A stretch of 46,519 nt of DNA, taken from assembly GCA_905214315.1 (NCBI GenBank), contig CAJMLN010000011.1:1-46519 (forward strand). Direction: 5' to 3'. This stretch comes from an uncultured bacterium (GTDB lineage Bacteria; Bacillota; Clostridia; Christensenellales; QALW01). Shown one piece after another: positions 28,156-36,088 of this stretch; position 1 is the stretch's first letter; the number at the start of each line of letters is the position of its first letter. Position numbers and translations under genes: made by a program. The notes under the pieces were generated by a model, which did no database searches, had not been told where the DNA came from, and saw only the letters and a list, made by a program, of their open reading frames with translations.

Positions 28156-29879
28156 AAAGGATTCTGCAATACATTCGGCCGTTTTATCTGTATATGGCCT
28201 TTACGATGCTGATTAAGTTTATCGGTACGGTGATGGAGCTGCTGATTCCGCGGCTGCTGGAAATTATGCTGGATGTAGCGGTACCGCAGGAGAACAGAAA
28301 TTCCATTCTTTTCATCGGCGGAGCGATGCTGCTTTGCGCGATTATCTGTGTGGTGTCCAATATTGCGGCCAACCGGATGTCGGCAAAAAGCGCGGGCGGC
28401 ATTACGCAAAAGCTTCGCTATGATCTGTTTGAAAAAATTAACCGCCTGTCTGCCCGGCAGCTGGATGAAATTACGGTGTCCTCGGCTATTTCGCGTTTGA
28501 CCAGCGATACGTATAATGTAAATCAGCTGCTGGCGCGGATGCAGCGGCTGGGGGTCCGCGGACCGATCCTGCTGATAGGGGGAATCGTCATTACGCTGTT
28601 TATGGATTTAAAACTGGCGCTGATTATGATTGCTACGCTGCCGGTGATTGCCGTTGTGGTGTATTTTGTTACAAAGATCAGCGTACCGATGTATACCCGG
28701 CAGCAGGGGGTTCTGGATCGGGCCGTGCGCGTGGTGCAGGAAAATATTACCGGCATCCGTGTGGTAAAAGCGCTTTGCCGTACGGAATATGAAAAAAAGC
28801 GTTTTCACGGCGTCAATGAAACACTGTGTGAAACCGAACGCAGGGTAAGCGCGGTAACGGCGGTTACCAATCCGGCAACCTCGCTGATTTTAAATCTGGC
28901 GCTGACGGCGGTTATCTGGGCGGGGGCGTTAGGCGTAGACAACGGGGAAATCCAGCCGGGCGTGATTCTGGCGTTTCAAAGCTATTTTACGATGATTTTA
29001 AACGCCATGCTGGGCGTAACCAGGATTTTTACCATGTGGACCAAGGGCGAAGCCAGCGCCAACCGCGTGGCGGATGTGCTGGAGCTGGAAGAACAGCTTA
29101 CCGCAGTGCCGGAGCCGGAGAACGCCGCGGCGCCGGAGGCTGCCATTACCTTTGAAAACGTCAGCTTTTCGTATAACGGGGCTGTGGAGAATCTTTCCGA
29201 CATCAGCTTTTCGCTGGCGCCGGGGCAGACGCTGGGAATCTTAGGTCCCACCGGAAGCGGAAAAAGCACGCTGGTAAGTTTGCTGCTGCGCTTTTATGAT
29301 GTAGATCGGGGCAATATCTATCTGGGCAAAGAAAGAATTCAAAGTATTCCCTATGAAAAACTACGCCGGAAATTCGGTGTGGTGTTCCAGAATGATTTTA
29401 TTATGGAGGGCAGCATTGAAAGCAATATCCGCTATTTCCGCGAGATTGCTCCGGAACGGCTTTCTGCCGCGGCCGAAGATGCGCAGGCGGACTTTATTGA
29501 GGAAAAGGAAGACGGCATGGCTCATGCGGTGGCTGTGCGGGGGAATAATCTTTCCGGCGGACAAAAACAGCGGCTGCTGATTGCCCGGGCTTTGGCGGAA
29601 GGCCCGGAGATCCTTGTGCTGGACGACGCCTCCAGTGCTTTGGATTACCGTACCGACGCCGCGCTCCGCCGGGCCATTGCACAGAATTACCGCGATGCTG
29701 CAAAGGTGATTATTGCCCAGCGCGTCAGCTCGGTTATGCACGCGGATCTGATTTTAGTGCTGGAGGAGGGCAGGATTATCGGCAAGGGTACCCATGCGCA
29801 GCTGATGCAGTCCTGCCGCATGTATCAGAATATTGCCCGGATGCAGATGAATGAAACGGAGGGAAAGAAAAATGGCTGA
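28152..29879 (+). CDS. Heterodimeric ABC exporter subunit with degenerate ATPase site
   Basis: 575 aa: six-helix exporter domain (~1-310) and ATPase domain. Walker A GPTGSGKS (365-372) and signature LSGGQ (467-471) are standard. The catalytic glutamate after Walker B is Asp492 (ILVLDDASSALD) and the switch histidine is Gln523 (IIAQRVSS). These are the substitutions seen in the degenerate-site half of heterodimeric exporters (TM287/LmrC/BmrC-like), whose partner carries the active residues. The next gene is that partner. Substrate unknown, probably a drug or amphiphile given the MarR control. Confidence 0.92.
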   Translation: MKRILQYIRPFYLYMAFTMLIKFIGTVMELLIPRLLEIMLDVAVPQENRNSILFIGGAMLLCAIICVVSNIAANRMSAKSAGGITQKLRYDLFEKINRLSARQLDEITVSSAISRLTSDTYNVNQLLARMQRLGVRGPILLIGGIVITLFMDLKLALIMIATLPVIAVVVYFVTKISVPMYTRQQGVLDRAVRVVQENITGIRVVKALCRTEYEKKRFHGVNETLCETERRVSAVTAVTNPATSLILNLALTAVIWAGALGVDNGEIQPGVILAFQSYFTMILNAMLGVTRIFTMWTKGEASANRVADVLELEEQLTAVPEPENAAAPEAAITFENVSFSYNGAVENLSDISFSLAPGQTLGILGPTGSGKSTLVSLLLRFYDVDRGNIYLGKERIQSIPYEKLRRKFGVVFQNDFIMEGSIESNIRYFREIAPERLSAAAEDAQADFIEEKEDGMAHAVAVRGNNLSGGQKQRLLIARALAEGPEILVLDDASSALDYRTDAALRRAIAQNYRDAAKVIIAQRVSSVMHADLILVLEEGRIIGKGTHAQLMQSCRMYQNIARMQMNETEGKKNG

Positions 29880-31701
29880 TCCATCCGGTGTAATCGGCGG
29901 CGGAAGGCTTACCCGCGGTGAGGTCAGCGGTGACCGCCGTGCCTTGAGCGGCGTCAAGCAGAAAAAAACCGTAATTCTGCGGCGGCTGTGGAAATATTTG
30001 GGCAAGAAGCGTCTGTTAGTGGCGCTGGCGCTGCTGCTTTCTGCTGTATCCAGTATTTTGGGCCTGCTTGGTCCCAGGATTTCTGCGGACGCCATCAATA
30101 CCATAGAATTGGGACCGGGGAAAATTGATTTTCCGTTCATTGGCCGGTGCGTGCTCTTTATGGCAGTGCTGTATGTGCTTTCCGCTATATTTTCCTATCT
30201 GCTTTCCATGGTGGTCATACGGCTTTCCCGTTCTGTTGCCGGCCAGATGCGCCGGGATGTGTTCAACAGCATGATGCGTCTGCCCGTTGGCTTTTTTGAC
30301 CGGTATCAGACGGGCGATCTGATCAGCGTTATCACATATGATATCGATACGGTGAACCAGTCGATCTCTTCGGATTTGCTGCAGATTCTGCAAACGGTTA
30401 TTTCGGTAGTGGTTTCGTTTGTTATGATGGCTTCCATTGCTCCAAAGCTGCTGGTTATCTTTTTGTTTACAGTACCGGCTATGGTGCTGTTTACCAAATA
30501 TATTACCACCAGGGTGCGTCCGCTCTTCCGGCGGCGGAGCGCGGCGTTAGGCGTTTTAAACGGTTATACCGAGGAGATGATCAACGGGCAGAAAACCACC
30601 AAGGCCTACGGACGGGAGGCGCAGGTGCAGCAGGAGTTTGAAAAGAGAAACCGGGGCGCCGTGGATGCGTATACACAGGCGGAGGCAAACGGAACCATTG
30701 TAGGGCCTACGGTCAATATGATCAATAATATTTCTTTGGCGCTGGTATGTACGCTGGGGGCGCTGCTCTATTTGCAAAACGGCATCCGATTAGGGGATCT
30801 TTCCGGGTTTATTCAGTATTCACGTCGGTTCTCCGGGCCGATCAGCGAGGTGGCCAATATTGTGGGCGAGCTGCAAAGCGCTTTTGCCGCGGCAGAGAGG
30901 GTATTTGCTTTGATTGATGCGCCCCCGGAGCCGGAGGATGCGGCGGATGCTTTCGTTCTGCAAAATGTAAGGGGGGAAGTGAAGGTGGAGAATATCACTT
31001 TCGGGTATGACCCTGAAAAGCCGATTATCAGGAATTTTTCTCTTCATGCCAAGCCTGGCTCCCTGGTGGCTATTGTAGGGCCGACCGGCGCGGGGAAGAC
31101 GACGATCATCAACCTTTTGATGCGCTTTTATGATGTACAGAGCGGCAGGATCACCGTCGATGGAATCCCCATTCAAAAGCTTACGCGGGATTCGCTGCGC
31201 GGAGCCTACAGCATGGTATTGCAGGATACCTGGCTGTTCCACGGCACGGTGTTTGAAAATATTGCCTACGGCCGGGAGGATGCCTCAATGGAGCAGGTGG
31301 TGGCGGCGGCAAAGGCGGCAAAGGTTCATCATATGATTCAGTCCCTGCCGCAGGGATATGATACTGTTTTAAGCGATAACGGCAGCAATCTTTCCAAAGG
31401 GCAGAAACAGCTGCTGACCATTGCCCGGGCCATGATGCTGGAGAGTTCTATGCTGATTCTGGATGAGGCTACCTCCAACGTGGATACCGATACCGAACGG
31501 CAGATTCAGGCGGCTATGCGAAAATTGATGAAGGATAAGACCTGCTTTGTAATTGCACACCGGCTTTCGACAATCCAGCACGCGGATGTGATTCTGGTGA
31601 TGAATGACGGCAATATCGTGGAGCAGGGAACGCATACGGAGCTGATGGAGAAAAACGGATTCTATGCCCGGCTGTACCGTTCCCAGTTTGAAAGCTGCTG
31701 A
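29872..31701 (+). CDS. Heterodimeric ABC exporter subunit with catalytic ATPase site
   Basis: 609 aa from the ATG at 29872, which has CGGAGGGA 8 bases upstream; an earlier in-frame ATG at 29851 has none. Residues ~40-345 are the membrane domain preceded by a polar 35-residue extension. Walker A GPTGAGKT (403-410), Walker B with Glu532 (ILDEATSNVD) and His563 (IAHRLST) are intact, while the signature is LSKGQ (507-511) instead of LSGGQ. Together with the upstream subunit this gives one consensus ATP site (this subunit's Walker motifs plus the partner's LSGGQ) and one degenerate site. It overlaps the upstream gene by 8 bases. Confidence 0.93.
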   Translation: MADPSGVIGGGRLTRGEVSGDRRALSGVKQKKTVILRRLWKYLGKKRLLVALALLLSAVSSILGLLGPRISADAINTIELGPGKIDFPFIGRCVLFMAVLYVLSAIFSYLLSMVVIRLSRSVAGQMRRDVFNSMMRLPVGFFDRYQTGDLISVITYDIDTVNQSISSDLLQILQTVISVVVSFVMMASIAPKLLVIFLFTVPAMVLFTKYITTRVRPLFRRRSAALGVLNGYTEEMINGQKTTKAYGREAQVQQEFEKRNRGAVDAYTQAEANGTIVGPTVNMINNISLALVCTLGALLYLQNGIRLGDLSGFIQYSRRFSGPISEVANIVGELQSAFAAAERVFALIDAPPEPEDAADAFVLQNVRGEVKVENITFGYDPEKPIIRNFSLHAKPGSLVAIVGPTGAGKTTIINLLMRFYDVQSGRITVDGIPIQKLTRDSLRGAYSMVLQDTWLFHGTVFENIAYGREDASMEQVVAAAKAAKVHHMIQSLPQGYDTVLSDNGSNLSKGQKQLLTIARAMMLESSMLILDEATSNVDTDTERQIQAAMRKLMKDKTCFVIAHRLSTIQHADVILVMNDGNIVEQGTHTELMEKNGFYARLYRSQFESC

Positions 31702-31710
31702 ACATAAAAA

Positions 31711-31728
31711 ACGCTGAATCTTCAGCGT
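31711..31728. terminator. Bidirectional terminator between the ABC operon and the AraC-type gene
   Basis: ACGCTGAA-TC-TTCAGCGT with A-runs on the left and T-runs on the right. It works for both convergent genes and overlaps the last codons of the minus-strand regulator. Confidence 0.9.
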
Positions 31729-32558
31729 TTTTTTTCATTGTTCCGGAAGGCGGTGGGGGAAATGCCTTCTATGCGCTTAAAAAGCCGGGAAAAGTAGTTG
31801 TAATCTGCAATTCCTACTGCTAGGGCAACTTCACTGATGCTGCTGCCGGAGCTTTGCAGCAGCTTTTTTGCCTTATGGATGCGTTTTTGCATCAGCAGCT
31901 CTTTCAGTGTTTTGCCCGTTTTGGCCTTTGCCGTTTTACATATGGAGGAAACGCTTACTTTCAATTCTTCGGCCATTTCTTCCAGGGTAAAACGGCGGGT
32001 GTAATTTCGCTCCAGATAGTAGTCAATCTGTCCCCAAAGCCCGGTGCCGGAGACCCTCATCAGCTGTTTTAAATAGATGAAGCCTACGCAGGCGGCCATG
32101 ATGTTTTCAACCGAATGGAGATACTCGGCGGAAATGCGTTTGACGGAAGAAATTTGCCTTTCAAATTCTTCGGGCGTAAAATAATCGGCGCAGAGTTTTT
32201 TGCATTGTTCATATTGTTCCTGATAGTTGGTATCATAGAGAACCTGACCGAACATAAAATATCCGACGATACCGATTTCATCGACAATCGGCGCGCATAT
32301 TTCAATTAGTCCGGCGTGGCAGCGATATTTGACGGTTTTTCCTTTGGCGGCTTCTTCAATCCAGGCGCGGTCACAGTTCATACATGCCTGGCGACCTTTT
32401 TGAAAGCTGCGGATATGGCTGCAAAAATCACAGCAGGGCCGGGGATATTCGAATATGATGTTGGCGTCACGGTCAAACACCCCTACGCGTTGGCCGGTTA
32501 CAGTATAAAAATCCTTTAACAGCTGTTCAATTTGTGCGTTTTCATAGAGATTTTTCAT
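31722..32558 (-). CDS. PocR-domain AraC family regulator
   Basis: 278 aa. The N-terminal ~165 residues match the PocR sensory domain, with its Cys-rich stretch (CCDFCSHIRS...ACMNCDRAW) and YRCHAGLIEICAPIVDE...GYFMFGQVL. The C-terminal ~100 residues hold two AraC helix-turn-helix motifs (FTLEEMAEELKVSVSSICKTAKAKTGKTLKELL; ISEVALAVGIADYNYFSRLFKRIEGISPTAFR). PocR-type regulators respond to small hydrocarbons or polyols such as propanediol, a product of fucose fermentation. It is divergent from the fucose isomerase gene, which it very probably controls. Confidence 0.9.
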   Translation of the reverse strand: MKNLYENAQIEQLLKDFYTVTGQRVGVFDRDANIIFEYPRPCCDFCSHIRSFQKGRQACMNCDRAWIEEAAKGKTVKYRCHAGLIEICAPIVDEIGIVGYFMFGQVLYDTNYQEQYEQCKKLCADYFTPEEFERQISSVKRISAEYLHSVENIMAACVGFIYLKQLMRVSGTGLWGQIDYYLERNYTRRFTLEEMAEELKVSVSSICKTAKAKTGKTLKELLMQKRIHKAKKLLQSSGSSISEVALAVGIADYNYFSRLFKRIEGISPTAFRNNEKKR

Positions 32559-32580
32559 AATTTATCGTAAAAAATACCAT

Positions 32581-32637
32581 CCAGTGCTATTTTATACTGG
32601 AATTATACTATAAAAAGACTGGAATGTATAGTATAAT
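32581..32637 (+). promoter_or_regulatory. Tandem operator and promoter between the AraC-type regulator and fucI
   Basis: ACTGGAAT occurs twice on the same strand, at 32596-32603 and 32618-32625, 22 bases (two helical turns) apart. An inverted CCAGT at 32581-32585 precedes the first. A TATAAT follows at 32632-32637 with no usable -35 at 17 bases, as expected of an activator-dependent promoter. The minus strand has TATAAT at 32602-32607 for the regulator gene, so the repeats overlap both promoters. Confidence 0.6.
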
Positions 32638-32709
32638 TTAAAAAAGACAGGAAGTGACTGTATGGAAAAGAAAAAGACTGATAATGATTAAAATATGAGG
32701 AGGAACAAT

Positions 32710-34494
32710 ATGAAAAACAAAAAAATCGGTATCCGGCCGGTCATCGACGGCCGATGGGGCGGCGTGCGCGAGAGCTTGGAGGCGCAGACGATGAAGATGG
32801 CTGAAGGCGCAAAAAAGCTGATTGAAGAAAACCTGCGTTATGCCGACGGTACGCCCGTACAGTGCGTTATCGGCTGTACCACGATCGGCGGAGGCGCAGA
32901 GGCGGCAAGGGTAGCCGAGCAGTTTGCTCATGAGGATGTCTGCGCAACGCTTTCCGTAACGCCCTGTTGGTGCTACGGCAGTGAGACCATGGATCTTGAT
33001 CCGATGACCATAAAGGCCGTATGGGGGTTTAACGGTACGGAGCGTCCGGGGGCGGTATACCTGGCGGCGGCGATGGCCGCACATGCGCAGCGGGGACTTC
33101 CCGCCTTTGCCATTTACGGGCATGATGTGCAGGATAAAGACGATACGGCGATTCCGGAGGACGTCAAAGAAAAAATTCTGTCGTTTGCGCGCGGCGCGGT
33201 GGCGGTTGGCGCAATGCGCGGCAGAGCATATGTCAATTTTGGTTCTGTTGCCATGGGAATTGCCGGTTCGTTCTGTGATGCGGATTTCTTTCAAAAATAT
33301 CTGGGGATCCGCGCCGAATGGGTGGATGAAACCGAGATTCTGCGTCGAATGACTCTGGGGATCTATGATCAGGAGGAATATGAAAAGGCGTTGGCGTGGG
33401 TTAAGAAAAACTGTCGGGAAGGCTTTGATAAAAACGCGGGTAAAAGTTTCCCGGAAATAATTCGAAAGAGCAAGGTTGTTGCGCCGGAGAAGGATTGGGA
33501 GTTTGTCGTTAAAATGGCCATTATTATGCGGGATATTATGCGCGGCAATCCAAAGCTGGATGACCTTGGCTGGCATGAGGAAGCGCTGGGACGCAATGGC
33601 ATTGCCGGAGGCTTTCAGGGGCAGCGGATGTGGACGGATTGGCTGCCTAACGGTGATTTTGCTGAATCGATATGGAATACGACCTTTGACTGGAACGGCA
33701 AGCGCGCGCCTATGGTTCTGTCAACGGAAAACGATAATTTAAACGGTGTAACCATGCTGCTTTTGAATCTGTTAACTGGCAAAGCGCCGTTGTTTTCGGA
33801 TGTGCGCACCTACTGGTCTCCAGAGGCAGTGGAGCGCGTGACGGGAACCAGGCTTCAGGGATATGCCAGGGATGGATTCATGCATTTGATTAATTCCGGT
33901 GCTACTGCGTTGGATGCAACCGGCGCCGCCAGAGATGAAACGGGCGCCGGGTGTATGAAGGAATGGTGGAATATGACCGAGGCGGATATTTCTGCCTGCC
34001 TTGAAAGCAGCGATTGGTGCCGGGCAGATTATGAATATTTCCGCGGCGGCGGTTATTCCAGCCATTTTAAAACGCTGGCGGAAATGCCGGTGACGATGGC
34101 AAGGCTTTGTCTGGTAGACGGGACTGGTCCCGTGATGCAGATCGCCGAGGGTTATACCTGTGTGCTGGATGAGAAAACGCATGAGCTGCTGGACAGACGT
34201 ACCGATCCTACCTGGCCTACCACATGGTTTGCCCCCCGGCTTACGGGAAAAGGCGCGTTTACCGATGTATATTCGGTAATGGCCAATTGGGGCGCGAATC
34301 ACGGCGCATGGGTACACGGCCATATCGGCAGCGAGCTGATTACGCTTTGCAGTATGCTGCGGATTCCGGTAAGCATGCATAATATCGGGGAAGAAAAGAT
34401 CTTCCGTCCGCAGGCCTGGGGATTGATGGGTACGCAGGAAAAGGAGAGCGCCGATTTTGCAGCCTGCAGGAATTACGGACCGATGTATCGATGA
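32710..34494 (+). CDS. fucI: L-fucose isomerase
   Basis: 594 aa from the ATG at 32710, behind AGGAGG (32698-32703); an ATG at 32695 overlaps that RBS. It matches E. coli FucI over the full length as I recall it: KIGIRPVIDGRWGGVRESLE, TPCWCYGSETMDLDP, WGFNGTERPGAVYLAAAMAAH, FQGQRMWTDWLPNGD, NWGANHG. The Mn2+ ligands are in STENDNLNG (Glu), FSDVRTYWSPEA (Asp) and NWGANHG (His). It converts L-fucose to L-fuculose (also D-arabinose to D-ribulose). No fuculokinase, aldolase, fucose permease or fucosidase gene is adjacent, so it is a lone catabolic gene under a local regulator. Confidence 0.95.
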   Translation: MKNKKIGIRPVIDGRWGGVRESLEAQTMKMAEGAKKLIEENLRYADGTPVQCVIGCTTIGGGAEAARVAEQFAHEDVCATLSVTPCWCYGSETMDLDPMTIKAVWGFNGTERPGAVYLAAAMAAHAQRGLPAFAIYGHDVQDKDDTAIPEDVKEKILSFARGAVAVGAMRGRAYVNFGSVAMGIAGSFCDADFFQKYLGIRAEWVDETEILRRMTLGIYDQEEYEKALAWVKKNCREGFDKNAGKSFPEIIRKSKVVAPEKDWEFVVKMAIIMRDIMRGNPKLDDLGWHEEALGRNGIAGGFQGQRMWTDWLPNGDFAESIWNTTFDWNGKRAPMVLSTENDNLNGVTMLLLNLLTGKAPLFSDVRTYWSPEAVERVTGTRLQGYARDGFMHLINSGATALDATGAARDETGAGCMKEWWNMTEADISACLESSDWCRADYEYFRGGGYSSHFKTLAEMPVTMARLCLVDGTGPVMQIAEGYTCVLDEKTHELLDRRTDPTWPTTWFAPRLTGKGAFTDVYSVMANWGANHGAWVHGHIGSELITLCSMLRIPVSMHNIGEEKIFRPQAWGLMGTQEKESADFAACRNYGPMYR

Positions 34495-34591
34495 AATGAT
34501 ACAGCGCGGAGCTCTGCGGCGTGGGTAGGCTTCGTCGTTTTAGTCAGGGATATCGGCAGCGTCAAAATGAAAAAAGAAATAAGCACTGCAG

Positions 34592-34627
34592 AAACTGGCA
34601 CTGTGTGAAATGGTGTCAGTTTTTTTG
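34592..34627 (+). terminator. Terminator after fucI
   Basis: AAACTGGCAC (34592-34601)/GTGTCAGTTT (34613-34622) with one G-U pair, then TTTTTG. It lies about 100 bases after the stop. The bases between hold no gene. Confidence 0.75.
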
Positions 34628-34706
34628 TGTTTTTCACCTGCCCGGATAAAGAGCTTCTCACAGAAAAAGATATAGGGCATATAATAAACTATAAGGAGGA
34701 TTGAAG

Positions 34707-35279
34707 ATGAAAGATTCATGTATGCTCACGGAACAGATTAAGCAATATCTTGTAAGGTTTTATGAAATATTGGATAGAATGGTGGAAGAAATGACCTCCG
34801 CTGAACTGACGGACAGCGTTTCCTATAATTTTATGGTGCAAATGATCCCCCATCATCGGGCGGCAATTGAAATGTCAAAGAACATATTGCTTTATACGCA
34901 AAATAAAAGTGTGGAAAATATTGCGTGTAATATTATTTCAATGCAAACAAAAAGCATTGAAGATATGCAGCATATCCTGCATCGCTGCGGCAGGGTTTGT
35001 AATTCTATAGACGATCTGCGTTTGTATCAGCGAAGGATGGATTCTATTATGCATTCCATGTTCTGCAGGATGGATCAGGCACGGGAAACGAATAAGGTAG
35101 ATGTTGATTTTATGTGTGAAATGATTCCGCACCATGAAGGCGCAATACAGATGGCGGAAAACACATTAAAATATGAAATATGCCCTGCATTAACGCCGAT
35201 TTTGTGCGACATTATCTCTTCCCAGAAAAAAGGTGTTCGGGAAATGAAAATGCTTTTGCAGAGAATGGGCTGTACATAA
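34707..35279 (+). CDS. DUF305 protein with two ferritin-like HH repeats
   Basis: 190 aa from the ATG at 34707, 6 bases behind AAGGAGGA. Two copies of the DUF305 motif are visible: NFMVQMIPHHRAAIEMSKNI (residues 41-60) and DFMCEMIPHHEGAIQMAENT (134-153), each with the paired histidines that lie on helices of a four-helix, ferritin-like bundle. DUF305 proteins elsewhere are linked to copper or other metal handling, but usually carry an export signal; this one has none. A TATAAT at 34680-34685 close upstream suggests its own promoter, and it is followed by a terminator, so it is monocistronic. Confidence 0.85.
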   Translation: MKDSCMLTEQIKQYLVRFYEILDRMVEEMTSAELTDSVSYNFMVQMIPHHRAAIEMSKNILLYTQNKSVENIACNIISMQTKSIEDMQHILHRCGRVCNSIDDLRLYQRRMDSIMHSMFCRMDQARETNKVDVDFMCEMIPHHEGAIQMAENTLKYEICPALTPILCDIISSQKKGVREMKMLLQRMGCT

Positions 35280-35389
35280 AACATACAGGCGAAGATAAAG
35301 AGGATTTTCCAGTATAAGCTTAGGTGGATTTGAAACAGATACCTGATTATGCAAGGTGTGCTTTGTTTCATGTAAAAAAGCATTTTTGC

Positions 35390-35417
35390 CCTGTCGGTAG
35401 AACCGGCAGGTTTTTTT
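35390..35417 (+). terminator. Terminator upstream of mraZ
   Basis: CCTGTCGG (35390-35397)/CCGGCAGG (35403-35410) with one G-U pair, 5-nt loop, then TTTTTTT. It ends transcription of the DUF305 gene. The ~110 bases before it show nothing recognisable. Confidence 0.88.
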
Positions 35418-35439
35418 AATTTCCATACATTGGAAATTA
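35417..35439. promoter_or_regulatory. Perfect inverted repeat upstream of the mraZ promoter
   Basis: TAATTTCCA-TACAT-TGGAAATTA, 9-bp arms and a 5-base centre. It directly follows the terminator's T tract and is about 110 bases upstream of the mraZ -35, so it could be an operator or an extension of the terminator. Confidence 0.35.
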
Positions 35440-35458
35440 AAAACAAAAAATACATTTG

Positions 35459-35575
35459 GAAGTGGTCAAAAGAATAGCAAATGACAAAAAGGTGGACGAA
35501 AGTGGTCAAAAATATAAAAAAATACACCATTTTTTTATAAAAAGTGTTGCAAAGTGGGCAAAAAGGTGGTAGTAT
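35459..35575 (+). promoter_or_regulatory. mraZ promoter with MraZ boxes
   Basis: Promoter TTGCAA (35547-35552), 17 bases, TAGTAT (35570-35575). Direct repeats AAAGTGT (35541-35547), AAAGTGG (35551-35557) and AAGGTGG (35563-35569) cover it at about 10-base spacing. Further boxes lie upstream: AAAGGTGG (35488-35495), AAAGTGG (35499-35505), GAAGTGG (35459-35465). Short GTGG-type direct repeats at helical spacing are the known MraZ target, so this is an autorepression site for the dcw operon. Confidence 0.8.
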
Positions 35576-35626
35576 ATAAACGTAATTCTCTGCATGGAGA
35601 ATATTTTCAAAGAGGGAGGTGTAGAA

Positions 35627-36088
35627 ATGGCGCTCAGCGGCTTTTTAGGACAGTATGATATTACCATTGATGACAAAGGCCGCGTACGTGTTCCGGCCAA
35701 GTATCGCTCGCAGCTGGGAGATGAATTCATCATTGCCTGCGGCGAAAATGCCTGCTTATCGATTTATCCGGTGGAAACCTGGGAAAAATTCAAACAGCAG
35801 ATCAGCAGCCTTTCGGATTTGGACGAGCGTACAATAGAATTTAAGCGCAGACTCTACACCAACGCTACCTGGGGCGAATTTGATTCTGCCGGCCGGGTGC
35901 TGATTCCCGTGCGTTTCCGGGAATATGCACAGCTGAAAAAGGAACTTGTTGCCTCGGGTGTGGATGACCATTTTGAGTTATGGGATGCCGAGAACTGGGC
36001 CGCGGGCGAGTATTCGTCACTGGAGCGGCGCCGTAACCTTCAGAAAGAGATTGCACAGAAGCTTTCAGGAGGAAGCAATGGAATTTAA
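35627..36088 (+). CDS. mraZ: Transcriptional regulator MraZ
   Basis: 153 aa from the ATG at 35627 behind GGGAGGTG; a longer frame from 35594 has no RBS. Two SpoVT/AbrB-type swapped-hairpin halves are visible: ITIDDKGRVRVPAKYRSQLG and DSAGRVLIPVRFREYAQL, each with the D-x3-R DNA-contact motif. MraZ forms ring oligomers that bind the repeats in its own promoter and represses the division and cell-wall (dcw) operon it leads. Its stop overlaps the rsmH start by 11 bases. Confidence 0.96.
   Translation: MALSGFLGQYDITIDDKGRVRVPAKYRSQLGDEFIIACGENACLSIYPVETWEKFKQQISSLSDLDERTIEFKRRLYTNATWGEFDSAGRVLIPVRFREYAQLKKELVASGVDDHFELWDAENWAAGEYSSLERRRNLQKEIAQKLSGGSNGI

Noticed and set aside
32643..32662. Third copy of the GGACAGGAA element upstream of fucI
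   Set aside because: It matches GACAGGAAGTGAC but lacks the CCGG half-sites and the downstream TTAA, so it is probably chance.
35946..36077. N-terminal extension of rsmH to 35946
   Set aside because: It lies inside mraZ, has no RBS, and the RsmH family starts at MEFKHQSVLLN, whose ATG has AGGAGGAA upstream.
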